DNA of 48,406 nt from NCBI GenBank assembly GCA_937930235.1, contig CALGLJ010000046.1:1-48406 (forward strand). The letters are read 5' to 3'. The number at the start of each line of letters is the position of its first letter. Positions within the stretch are counted from its first letter, which is position 1. Origin of the DNA: an uncultured Verrucomicrobiales bacterium. GTDB taxonomy: Bacteria > Verrucomicrobiota > Verrucomicrobiia > Verrucomicrobiales > Akkermansiaceae. This document shows, one piece after another, positions 9,015 to 17,972 of this stretch. The position numbers were made by a program, and so were the translations under genes. Under the pieces are notes generated by a model. That model worked only from the letters and a program-made list of their open reading frames with translations. It was not told where the DNA came from and did no database searches.

Positions 9015-9986
9015 TCAATCTTTTGAGGCTTTGGGGTCGAGGGCGTCACGAAGGCCGTCTCCAAGGAAATTGAAGGCGAAGAGAGTCGCGGAAAAGAGGA
9101 TGGCGGGGATCAATAGGACGGTCACATTTGTTTCCAGAAAATTAGCGCCTTCTTTAATCAAGGTGCCCCAAGATGAATTCGGGGGTTCGATTCCGAGGCC
9201 GATAAAAGAGAGGGTGGCTTCGTAGAGAATGAAGCTCGGGATGGTAAGGGTCGCGTAGATGATGACAGGACCCAGCATATTAGGGAGGATGTGACGGAAG
9301 AGGATGCGTTGATGACTCAAGCCAAGGGAATGGGCGGCTTCGACGAATTCCTGTTTAGAAAGAGAGGCTGCTGCAGTGCGGACGATCCGCCCCATGGTGA
9401 GCCAACCGAAGGCAGCGATGGCAACGGTGAGGGGAATCAAATTCGCGTAGCGAAGAACGAAATCAGAATCCCATTTCCATGTGTTCACAAGAAAACGGGC
9501 GGCGTTATCAACGCGCACACTGATAATTTCGCGAAAAAGAATCACGATAATCAAGAAGGGCATGGCGAGCAAGCCATCGACGATTCGCATCATGATTCCG
9601 CCAATTTTTCCTCCAACATACCCTGCAATTCCTCCATAGATGATACCGATGGTGACGGTGATGACAGTGGCTAGGATGGCAACGAGAAGAGAGATTTGTC
9701 CACCTTCAAGAACTCTCATGAAGAGGTCTCTCCCGAGCTGATCGGTTCCGAGTAATCCAGCTTCTCCGGGAGCTGCGAATCGGTTCGCGAGGTCTTGTTT
9801 ATTAGCGTCCATTCCCATCACTTTGAGAACGAATCCTACGATGAAGCAGAAAAATAGAATGACGGCAATGGTGATGCCTCCGAGCATTGCGAGTTTATTT
9901 TTGCGGAGGCGGACAAAGGCATCAGCCCAGAGGCTGGTTCCTTTTTCGATTTCGGACATGGGAGAAGAGGAAAGGGCTTGGCTCAT
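9015..9986 (-). CDS. oppC: Oligopeptide ABC transporter permease, OppC type
   Basis: LLGTDQLGRDLFMRVLEG motif, EAA loop EAAHSLGLSHQRILFRHILPN, IEPPNSSWGTLI, C-terminal NFLGDGLRDALDPK. Confidence 0.92.
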   Translation of the reverse strand: MSQALSSSPMSEIEKGTSLWADAFVRLRKNKLAMLGGITIAVILFFCFIVGFVLKVMGMDANKQDLANRFAAPGEAGLLGTDQLGRDLFMRVLEGGQISLLVAILATVITVTIGIIYGGIAGYVGGKIGGIMMRIVDGLLAMPFLIIVILFREIISVRVDNAARFLVNTWKWDSDFVLRYANLIPLTVAIAAFGWLTMGRIVRTAAASLSKQEFVEAAHSLGLSHQRILFRHILPNMLGPVIIYATLTIPSFILYEATLSFIGLGIEPPNSSWGTLIKEGANFLETNVTVLLIPAILFSATLFAFNFLGDGLRDALDPKASKD

Positions 9987-10013
9987 GAGAGGAAAGATTC
10001 GATGTTTTTCTGA

Positions 10014-10934
10014 TTAGCCCTTACGGAGTTTGGGATCCATAAAGATGAGAGCAAGGTCGGAGATGAGATTGGCAATTCCCATGAGGATTCCGTAAAAAAG
10101 AACAAGTCCGAGAACGAGATTGTAGTCTTTCGAGGTCACTCCTAGGACGAAATGTTGTCCCATGCCGGGGACGAGGAAAATGTTCTCCACCACAAAGGAG
10201 CCGGTGATGATGGCCGCAAAAGCAGGGCCCAAGTAGGTCACGGCAGGCATTAATGCAGGTTGTAGCGCGTGCTTGGTAATGACGTTGAATGGTTTGACCC
10301 CCTTAGCACGAGCCGAGCGAATGTAGTCTTGCGAGAGAACGTCGAGCATTCCTCCGCGGGTCAGACGTGCAAGGTAAGCAGCAACTCCGAAGCAAAGAGT
10401 AATGGCGGGGAGAATGATGTCGGATGAGCGAGACCAACCAGCGACATTCAGAAACTGTAACGGCCGCGCAATATTGACTTGGAAAATGGGACCAAGGACG
10501 AAGGCCACGACACAGATCCCGGCCATGGCGACAATCATGGCAAGATAGTCTGGCAACTTGTTGTGATAGAGAGCAGCGATGGTCCCAAGAGGAATGCCTA
10601 AACCAATTCCCATAAGGAGGGAAAGAAATCCCAATTTTAAAGAGACTGGAAAGGCTTCCGAGATTAAGGTGGATACTTTCCGGCCTTTCATGGAGAGGGA
10701 GTCGCCAAAATCGCCTTTCGTCACAATATTTTTCCAGTAATTGAAATACTGTACGATCTTAGGACGGTCCAAGCCATAGTAAGCTTCGAGTGCGGCCTGT
10801 TCTTCGGGAGAGGTCGCCTTGGCATCAGCAAAGGGGTTACCCGGAATTGCACGAATCGCAAAGAAGGTGAAGGTGACGAGGAAGAACACGACGACGAGCG
10901 TCTGTGCGATACGGGAAAGGATGATTTTAAGCAT
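10014..10934 (-). CDS. oppB: Oligopeptide ABC transporter permease, OppB type
   Basis: MLKIILSRIAQTLVVVFFLVTFTFFAIRAIPGNPF; EAA loop RSARAKGVKPFNVITKHALQPALMP; VENIFLVPGMG. Confidence 0.92.
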   Translation of the reverse strand: MLKIILSRIAQTLVVVFFLVTFTFFAIRAIPGNPFADAKATSPEEQAALEAYYGLDRPKIVQYFNYWKNIVTKGDFGDSLSMKGRKVSTLISEAFPVSLKLGFLSLLMGIGLGIPLGTIAALYHNKLPDYLAMIVAMAGICVVAFVLGPIFQVNIARPLQFLNVAGWSRSSDIILPAITLCFGVAAYLARLTRGGMLDVLSQDYIRSARAKGVKPFNVITKHALQPALMPAVTYLGPAFAAIITGSFVVENIFLVPGMGQHFVLGVTSKDYNLVLGLVLFYGILMGIANLISDLALIFMDPKLRKG

Positions 10935-10951
10935 CTGAAATCAATATGTGA

Positions 10952-12571
10952 TCAGTTGTTTTCGAGTCTTACAAATTTGTAAGGATGATTGTTGAGAAGA
11001 AGGGGATGCCAGTTTTTCACTTCGGATCGAAGGAGATAGTTTGTGGTATACCAATAAATGGGCATCACGGGAGTATCTTCTAACAGAATGTTTTCGGCTT
11101 CTGCAAGAATTCCCATGCGCGTGGGGACATCGGCGGTATTTTCAGCTTTTCGAAGAAGCTCTTCGTAACGCGGGGAGTCCCAACCGGTGCTGTTATTACC
11201 CCCATCTTTGATCCACATTTCGAGGAACGTGGTGGGATCGAGGTAATCACCAATCCAGCCTCCGGCTGCGAGATCAAAATCCGCATCATATTGTTTCTGG
11301 AGATAAGTCGTCCACTCTCGCTGCATGATTCGAACATTGATATTGAGATGCTCTTTCCACATCGCCTGAAGCGCTTCTGCTTCTCTTCGACCGGTGTCTG
11401 AATCGGTGGTGAGGATGGAAATATCTGGGAAGGCAGCAGATGTTTCAAATCCAGCTTCTTTTAAAAGTTCACGAGCCCGCTCGGGGTCAAAGGCAATGAC
11501 TTTGGGTGGCTTATATTCTCCAAAAGGAGGAGTGATGCTGTAGGCTGGTTTTTGGCCGCCTTGGAGGATCTTTTCGCAGATCGCTTTCTGGTCGATGGCG
11601 AGTGCAAATGCGCGGCGAATTTTTGGGTTATCGAATGGGGCTCGCCGAATATTTGAGCGCAAGAAACGGATTCCGACGTATGGTTCCTGACGAATCTGGT
11701 CGGGATATTTTTCCTTAGCATAAGGGATGAATTCAGATGGAATACTATAGGTGACGTGGAGCTGATCGTCCCCAAACATTCTAGTTTCGGTGTAATAATT
11801 TGAAATCGGAAGGAAACGAATTCCATTTAATGAGACTGTTTCGGCATCCCAATATTCAGGGTTTTTAACGACCTCGATGCGGTGGTTTGTTTTCCATTCC
11901 TTGAGTTTGAAGGGGCCATTAGAAACAATGTTCCCCGGGCGAGTCCATGGGGAGGCGAAAGCGGTATTCATCTCGCCATGCTTGAGGACAACGTGTTTGG
12001 GGACAGGATACCAGGTATAGTGTTTGGTTATCTCAGGCAGGAAGGGGATGGGGCCACGCAAGTTGACTTTTAAGGTGAAATCGTCGAGGGCTTTCACTCC
12101 AACTTCCCCGAAGTCTTTGATCTCACCTTTATTATACGCTTGGGCATTTTTGATGAAATGGAGCATTTCAGAGTATTTTGCCGGCCAGTTCGGGTCGGGA
12201 GAGAGGAGTCTCTGAAAGGAAAAAGTGAAATCGTGAGCGGTGACGGGGACGCCATCGGACCATCGCGCTTCGGGGTTTAGGTTGAAAATCCATTCGGTAA
12301 ATTCTGCGTTTGATTTCCAGGAGCGGGCCACGCCGGGAAGGGAGCTGCCATCTTTGGCAGGGTCTTCGACGCATAGCCCTTCGAAGATGGCACGGATGAT
12401 ATTGGATTCGAGAACACCGGACACGAGATGCGGATCGAGTCCTTTGGGTTCGTTACTGTTACCAACAATTAAAATTCCGGCTTCGTTGGCTATTTGAACA
12501 TCTGACTTTGAACGGCAGGAGGTCATCTGGAGACAGAAGATACCGAGAACTAGAAAGCTAAGGATGCGCAC
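10952..12571 (-). CDS. oppA: Peptide ABC transporter substrate-binding lipoprotein, OppA type
   Basis: Lipoprotein signal VRILSFLVLGIFCLQMTSC from GTG at 12571 (track start 12634 is TTG); family-5 SBP features GLDPHLVSG...IFEGL...ARSWKSN...FTFSFQRLLSP. Confidence 0.85.
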   Translation of the reverse strand: MRILSFLVLGIFCLQMTSCRSKSDVQIANEAGILIVGNSNEPKGLDPHLVSGVLESNIIRAIFEGLCVEDPAKDGSSLPGVARSWKSNAEFTEWIFNLNPEARWSDGVPVTAHDFTFSFQRLLSPDPNWPAKYSEMLHFIKNAQAYNKGEIKDFGEVGVKALDDFTLKVNLRGPIPFLPEITKHYTWYPVPKHVVLKHGEMNTAFASPWTRPGNIVSNGPFKLKEWKTNHRIEVVKNPEYWDAETVSLNGIRFLPISNYYTETRMFGDDQLHVTYSIPSEFIPYAKEKYPDQIRQEPYVGIRFLRSNIRRAPFDNPKIRRAFALAIDQKAICEKILQGGQKPAYSITPPFGEYKPPKVIAFDPERARELLKEAGFETSAAFPDISILTTDSDTGRREAEALQAMWKEHLNINVRIMQREWTTYLQKQYDADFDLAAGGWIGDYLDPTTFLEMWIKDGGNNSTGWDSPRYEELLRKAENTADVPTRMGILAEAENILLEDTPVMPIYWYTTNYLLRSEVKNWHPLLLNNHPYKFVRLENN

Positions 12572-12700
12572 GGGGGGAGTTTGCAGATTACAAGCCGTCT
12601 GAAAATGAATTTCTGCGTTAAGAGGAGTCCTCAAACCATGAATCCTAAAAAAATCCCCGAATGAGGATTCATTTGGAATGATTTTGGGTAGGAAAAGAGG

Positions 12701-13681
12701 GTGATGACAAGATTCTGCATCATGGGTAATATTTTAAAAGATGATGAGACGAGCTTGCTTTCAGGAGGCGGCAAGTGGATCTTCCCCATGGCCGACGATG
12801 GTGCGCTTGACAGAGGTATGAAAGTTCACGTTCTCCATAGACTTCTCTTAATTCCTTTAACGATGTTGGGGGTGACGTTTTTGGTATTCTCGCTTCTACA
12901 AGGTCAGGTCACTGGTTTGAAGGAGTATGGGGCGTGGTTAGGAGTCGATGAGTCATCCCCTGGACTCTTACAGGGAGATCTAGGATATTCGGAGCTGTAT
13001 CATCAGCCGGTGCTAGAGGTGATTCAGGAGCGTTTACCGATCGCGCTCTATTTTTGGATTCTGGCAACAGTGATCGTGTATGCTTTGGTTGTCCCATTGG
13101 GGATGGTGAAAGCGCTGCATCATCAAGGGATTGTCGACCGGATGAGCGGGGTGGTGATGTTTTTGGGCTATGCAATTCCAGGGTTTATTTTAGGGATCTT
13201 GGGGGTGTCATTTGCGGGGCAGAGTTCGATTACTCAGCTTGATTTTTCGGCGGAACAGAGTTCTCAATTATTCCTGAAAACAATCTGGCCCCTGGGCTGC
13301 TATGTGGCGATGTCTTTTGCCTCTTTGACCATGATGATGAAGCATAGCCTGATGAATGAGCTGGCCTCCGACTATTTCAGGAGCGCGATTTCTAAGGGGG
13401 AGGGATTTTATCGTGCCGTTTTTCGACATGCTTTTCGGAATTCTTTGATCCCGATGGCGACAAGTCTGGGGCCCTTGATGATGTCGCTCGTGGGAGGGAG
13501 TTTGCTCATTGAAGTGGTTTTTGATATTCAGGGCTTAGGTCTTTTGCAGCTTAAGGCGATTGAAGCGGGAGATCAGATGTTAATTATGGGTAGTATCACG
13601 GTCGGGTCTCTTTTTATGATGACGGGGAAATTTGTTGCCGATGTGTTGGCTTCAGTATTAGAGCCAAAGAGAGGATTTTAG
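12701..13681 (+). CDS. Peptide ABC transporter permease, YejB-like; true start may be ATG at 12788 or 12818
   Basis: GYAIPGFILGILGVSFAG, ASLTMMMKHSLMNELASDYFRSAISKGEGFYRAVFRHAFRNSLIP, GGSLLIEVVFDIQGLGLL; pattern follows YejB more than OppB. Confidence 0.82.
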   Translation: MMTRFCIMGNILKDDETSLLSGGGKWIFPMADDGALDRGMKVHVLHRLLLIPLTMLGVTFLVFSLLQGQVTGLKEYGAWLGVDESSPGLLQGDLGYSELYHQPVLEVIQERLPIALYFWILATVIVYALVVPLGMVKALHHQGIVDRMSGVVMFLGYAIPGFILGILGVSFAGQSSITQLDFSAEQSSQLFLKTIWPLGCYVAMSFASLTMMMKHSLMNELASDYFRSAISKGEGFYRAVFRHAFRNSLIPMATSLGPLMMSLVGGSLLIEVVFDIQGLGLLQLKAIEAGDQMLIMGSITVGSLFMMTGKFVADVLASVLEPKRGF

Positions 13682-13688
13682 AGGAACG

Positions 13689-14909
13689 ATGCGGCGCGTT
13701 TGTGGACTGATCCTGATTTTCATTTCTCTTCTTGCAGGAGTGGGGGAGTTCTTTGCGTTGCATCTCCCGACCGTTCACATTGTGTTTGCGGCTAGAGAAA
13801 TCCCGTGGCTTGGCTGGGCGATTGCGGGAACTCTGTGCGTCTTAGGATTCTTTTTTATCGTGAGTTCCTTTATGCGAGAGACGTCGCATCCGGTGACGGC
13901 CCGCAAGTTGTCACACTTCCGTCGCACTAAAACAGGTGTTTACTCTCTGGTGGTCCTGATGGGACTGGCCATGTTTTCCTGCCTTGATCATCTGTTAGTA
14001 GGAAATGAGGCGCTGGTGACGAGATACGATGAAGTGATTGCCTTCCCCGCCTTTACTAAAAAGATTGAGATGGGAGATGACTATGGTCTGGAGAGTCATG
14101 AAGTTCCAAATTATCGAGAATTGAATAAGGCTTGGAAGAACAATGATGGCAATGATGGTTGGATGATTTTACCTCTCTGGCCCTACGCTGCCAAAGGAGA
14201 TCCACTGACGGAGGAAGCATCTTTTGTAGGGATGACCTCGGAAGGAGGAGATGCAATTGCGGCTCTCTATCAGGGGCTTCAGGTGAACTTCCATATGGCC
14301 CTTGTTTACCTGCCTCTGGTGACCTTAATCGGAATTGTGGTGGGTCTGAGTGCGGGATACTTTGGCGGGGTGATTGATTTCTTGATCCAGCGTGTTCTCG
14401 AGGTGATTTCGTACGTTCCAGGGTTCCTCTTGGTGGTCTTGCTGGTGACGCAATTGTTTGAGAATTGGAGAGGGCAGTTTCTCTATGTTTTACTGGCGGT
14501 AGCGACCGTTGGTTGGGTGAAAATTGCCAGTGATATGAGAATGTCCGTCAAGAAAGAGCGAGGAGCGCAATACATGATTGCGAGTCGATCTTTTGGGGCG
14601 TCTCGACGCTGGATCATTCTACGCCATCTGCTGCCTAATAGCGTTTCCGCTGCTTTGGGAGCTTTGCCGATGACCTTTGTGAGTCTGGTTGTGTCTCTGG
14701 TGTCTCTTGACTTTCTCGGGCTGGGTCTTGCTCCGCAAGAATTCATGACTTGGGGGACCCTGCTCCGGGAGAGTTGGCAGTCGGAAGATTCTCAAAACCT
14801 CACGATGACGACTTTGGTCATCATTTCCTTGTTCCTTCTTTTGATCGTCATGGTGTCTGAAGCTGTTCGCGAGGCATTTACTCCAACCCGTTTTTCTAGT
14901 TATCGATGA
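13689..14909 (+). CDS. Peptide ABC transporter permease, YejE-like, with extra N-terminal membrane segments
   Basis: FRRTKTGVYSLVVLMGLAMFSCLDHLLVGNEALVTRYDEVIAFPAF resembles the YejE N-terminal region; EAA loop SRSFGASRRWIILRHLLPNS; SLDFLGLGLAP; SEAVREAFTP. Confidence 0.82.
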   Translation: MRRVCGLILIFISLLAGVGEFFALHLPTVHIVFAAREIPWLGWAIAGTLCVLGFFFIVSSFMRETSHPVTARKLSHFRRTKTGVYSLVVLMGLAMFSCLDHLLVGNEALVTRYDEVIAFPAFTKKIEMGDDYGLESHEVPNYRELNKAWKNNDGNDGWMILPLWPYAAKGDPLTEEASFVGMTSEGGDAIAALYQGLQVNFHMALVYLPLVTLIGIVVGLSAGYFGGVIDFLIQRVLEVISYVPGFLLVVLLVTQLFENWRGQFLYVLLAVATVGWVKIASDMRMSVKKERGAQYMIASRSFGASRRWIILRHLLPNSVSAALGALPMTFVSLVVSLVSLDFLGLGLAPQEFMTWGTLLRESWQSEDSQNLTMTTLVIISLFLLLIVMVSEAVREAFTPTRFSSYR

Positions 14910-15883
14910 GTGATCTGTTAGATGTTCGTGGATTGGTGACGAGTTTTGATACGGCCTCTGGTTGGATCCGGGCCGTTGATGATGTCTCTTTGATTGTAGG
15001 AAAAGGGAAGACGGTGGGATTAGTTGGAGAATCAGGCTGCGGTAAGACGGTGACGGCAATGTCGATCCTCGACTTACTGGAGAAGCCCGCAGGGCATATT
15101 TTAGAAGGGGAAATTCTTTTCAAAGGAGAGGATCTCCGCAAGGTCAGCGCAAAACGAATGCGCGAGGTGCGGGGAGGAGAAATTGGGGTGGTCTTTCAGG
15201 ATTCTAGGGAGATTTTAAATCCATCTCACCGGATCGGAAAGCAGTTGATCAATGCCATCCGATTGCACCGAAAGATATCGAGAAAACAGGCGAAGATGCG
15301 TGCCTTGGAGCTCTTGGATGCAGTTGGGATTCCTGACCCTCGGAGAATGTTGGTCAGTTTTCCGTATCAACTTTCGGATGGCATGCGGCAGCGCGTCATG
15401 ATTGCCAACGCTCTTTCCTGTGATCCTGATTTACTCATTGCAGATGAACCTGCGATGTCGCTGGATGTTACGGTGCAGGCTCAGATTTTAGATTTGATCG
15501 ATTCTCTAAAGGAAAAATTTGAGATGGGAGTGCTGTTGATCACCCATGACTTGGGAGTGGTGGCACAGCACTGCGATGATGTCGTCGTGATGTATGCAGG
15601 ACGCATCGTGGAGCATGGGAGTACCCGCCGCGTCTATTCCGATCCCAAACATGCTTATAGCAAGGGGCTGCTTTTTTCCATGCCCCGGCTCACAAATGTG
15701 TGTAAGCATTATTTTCAGACGATTCCGGGACATCCGATTGCCAACGAGAATTTGGTGTCAGGATGTCGTTTCTGTCAGCGAATGGATCGTGATAAGTCAG
15801 TGCTGCTTCGGACCCGCCCCGAGTATTTGGAGGTGTGGGGGGATCACTGGGTGGAGGTATGCCCGGAGTGTTATAAAGGATGA
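14906..15883 (+). CDS. Peptide ABC transporter ATPase, OppD-like, variant signature
   Basis: Walker A GESGCGKT, Walker B LLIADEPAMSLD, H-loop LLITHD, but signature LSDGMRQR instead of LSGGMRQR. ATGA overlap with the upstream permease. Confidence 0.88.
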   Translation: MSDLLDVRGLVTSFDTASGWIRAVDDVSLIVGKGKTVGLVGESGCGKTVTAMSILDLLEKPAGHILEGEILFKGEDLRKVSAKRMREVRGGEIGVVFQDSREILNPSHRIGKQLINAIRLHRKISRKQAKMRALELLDAVGIPDPRRMLVSFPYQLSDGMRQRVMIANALSCDPDLLIADEPAMSLDVTVQAQILDLIDSLKEKFEMGVLLITHDLGVVAQHCDDVVVMYAGRIVEHGSTRRVYSDPKHAYSKGLLFSMPRLTNVCKHYFQTIPGHPIANENLVSGCRFCQRMDRDKSVLLRTRPEYLEVWGDHWVEVCPECYKG

Positions 15884-16869
15884 AAAATAAGGGGTCAGAT
15901 CTTTTAGAAATCGATGGCTTGTGCATCCATGTGCCTCACCGGAGTGGTTTTTTTCGGCTGAAAACTGGCGTGGTAAAACCTGTGGATGAGATCAGTTTGA
16001 AAATCCCGCCAGGGAAGACTCTCGGATTAGTGGGAGAGTCAGGTTCTGGAAAATCAGCTTTAGGGAAGGCCATTGTGCGTCTGAGTCAGCCTTCATCTGG
16101 GAAAATCTATTTCGAGGGGCGGGATATCACGCGGGTGAGAGGTCGGAAGCTCCGCGCCCTTCGTAAGAAGATTCAAATGGTTTTCCAGGATTCTAAAAGC
16201 TCACTGAATCCGAGAATGTCTGTGGGGCAATTGGTAGAAGAGCCCTTGAGACTTCAAAAAGTAGGGAGAGGTTGGCAACGACGCGCCCGAGTTGCGGAGC
16301 TTCTCGAAAGAGTGGAGCTACCAAGAAATGCGATGCGAAAATTTCCTTACGAATTTTCTGCGGGTCAGTGCCAGCGGATTGCAATTGCGCGAGCGCTCGC
16401 TCTCGATCCGAAACTCATTGTCCTTGATGGATCAGTCTCAGATCTCGATGTATCCATTCAAGCCCAAATCATGAACCTCCTGCTCGATCTGCAGGAAGAA
16501 AAAGGGATGTCCTATCTCTTCATGTCTCATGATTTTTCGGTGGTGAAGCATATGAGTGATATGGTGGCGGTGATGTATTTGGGAAAGGTCGTGGAGATGG
16601 CGCCTGCGGAGGTCATCTACCAACAGCCTCTCCATGCTTATACGAAGGCGTTCCTCTCCGGGGTGCCGAATCCAAGCCCTTTTGAGCAACAAGCTCCTAT
16701 TGCTTTACAAGGTGATGTTCCGAGTGCTTTGAACCCACCTGCGGGATGCGCCTTTGGTCACCGCGTCGGCCATGTGCGATATGAAGAAAGCCTTGGTCAG
16801 GAACTCCCTTTTGAGGAGGTGACTCCAGGGCATTGGCTGCTTAGGTGTCCTTGTTGTGGGCCGATTTAA
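15880..16869 (+). CDS. Peptide ABC transporter ATPase, OppF-like, with degenerate Walker B
   Basis: Walker A GESGSGKS, Q-loop MVFQDSKSSLNPRMS, signature FSAGQCQR, Walker B LIVLDGSVSDLD (expected DEPVSALD), H-loop LFMSHDF. ATGA overlap with the OppD-like gene. Confidence 0.87.
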   Translation: MKNKGSDLLEIDGLCIHVPHRSGFFRLKTGVVKPVDEISLKIPPGKTLGLVGESGSGKSALGKAIVRLSQPSSGKIYFEGRDITRVRGRKLRALRKKIQMVFQDSKSSLNPRMSVGQLVEEPLRLQKVGRGWQRRARVAELLERVELPRNAMRKFPYEFSAGQCQRIAIARALALDPKLIVLDGSVSDLDVSIQAQIMNLLLDLQEEKGMSYLFMSHDFSVVKHMSDMVAVMYLGKVVEMAPAEVIYQQPLHAYTKAFLSGVPNPSPFEQQAPIALQGDVPSALNPPAGCAFGHRVGHVRYEESLGQELPFEEVTPGHWLLRCPCCGPI

Positions 16870-17452
16870 GGTAGGTGAGGAAGACTTCTCCGTTACCGAG
16901 TTCTTCCATTTTTGAGAGTTCATAGTGCTTGCTCGATTTCAAAAAATCCCCAGGCCTTCCGGTGAGAGTGGGGGCGGTTTTTCCACCAAATAAGGTGTGA
17001 GGAGCCCACGTGAGATTGATTTCATCGACCAGATCGTGCTGGAAGAGCTCATGCGCTAAGCTCCCACCGCCCTCGCATAACAGGGTGTTGATGGGAACGC
17101 GCTGTAACCATTCTTGGAGTGAGCAGTGATGGATCTGCGCTGGCAAATTTGGACGTTCCGGACTCTCGGTGATGATGAGGTGTCTGGGGCCTCCTGGAGT
17201 ATGAAAAAGCGGGTGCGCGGGATCAAAATTCCCATGTCGGGAGATCACACAACGCAAAGGGTCCGCTCCCGGAGTGGTGAGGGACATCTGATCTGCCTCT
17301 AGCGTGCCACGTCCTACCAAGATCGCGTCAGCTTGCTTACGGATTTCATGGAGACGTTCGAGATCGCGTTTGGACGTGAAATGGGCAGGGGAATTGCCGC
17401 GAGTGGAAATTTTTCCATCGGCAGAAAGGGCAAAGTTCAGGATGATTCGCAA
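16841..17452 (-). CDS. Stand-alone RibD C-terminal-domain-type pyrimidine reductase
   Basis: MRIILNFALSADGKIST...SKRDLERLHEIRKQADAILVGRGTLEADQ...NTLLCEGGGSLAHELFQHDLVDEINLTWAP; no deaminase domain. Confidence 0.82.
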   Translation of the reverse strand: MRIILNFALSADGKISTRGNSPAHFTSKRDLERLHEIRKQADAILVGRGTLEADQMSLTTPGADPLRCVISRHGNFDPAHPLFHTPGGPRHLIITESPERPNLPAQIHHCSLQEWLQRVPINTLLCEGGGSLAHELFQHDLVDEINLTWAPHTLFGGKTAPTLTGRPGDFLKSSKHYELSKMEELGNGEVFLTYLKSAHNKDT

Positions 17453-17552
17453 GGAGTAGTGGGTTCGGTTGGGTCGTTGGCGGAAGCATACCCTACGAAT
17501 GTTCAGATGTTAAAGCCTTGAGAAATGACGAAAGGGGTCTTATTTATTCTCT

Positions 17553-17933
17553 ATGAGCAACCCAAAACCACAGATCACCGCTTATCTGAAAACATTCTGC
17601 GGCTGGAGCGAAGGCGTCCGTGCCATCATGCGTAAGTATGACCTCGAGTTTGAAGAGAAGGATATTATTAAAAACCCCGCTTTTCGTTGGGAAATGGAGC
17701 AAAAATTTGGCCAGCCCCTTTCTCCTTGTGTGGAGGTCGAGGGTGAGCTTCTCCCGGATGTGAGTGGCGAAGAAGTCGAGGCGTTCCTCGTAAAACAAGG
17801 ACTTGTGATCGAGAGTGACGTCGAACCGGATGCGGCCATCGATTCTTCATGCTCCCCTGAGCAGCATGAAAAACAGGCTCTCGCCGACGCTGCCGCCAAA
17901 GGAGAACCTGGAAAAATCGTCTTTCTCGATTAA
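17553..17933 (+). CDS. Glutaredoxin-like protein with CGWS active-site motif
   Basis: QITAYLKTFCGWSEGVRAIMRKYDLEFEEKDII...GQPLSPCVEVEGELLPDVSGEEVEAFLVKQG. Confidence 0.8.
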   Translation: MSNPKPQITAYLKTFCGWSEGVRAIMRKYDLEFEEKDIIKNPAFRWEMEQKFGQPLSPCVEVEGELLPDVSGEEVEAFLVKQGLVIESDVEPDAAIDSSCSPEQHEKQALADAAAKGEPGKIVFLD

Positions 17934-17972
17934 GACGCTTGCTTTCGAGGGGGCGATTCTATTGATTCGTCC

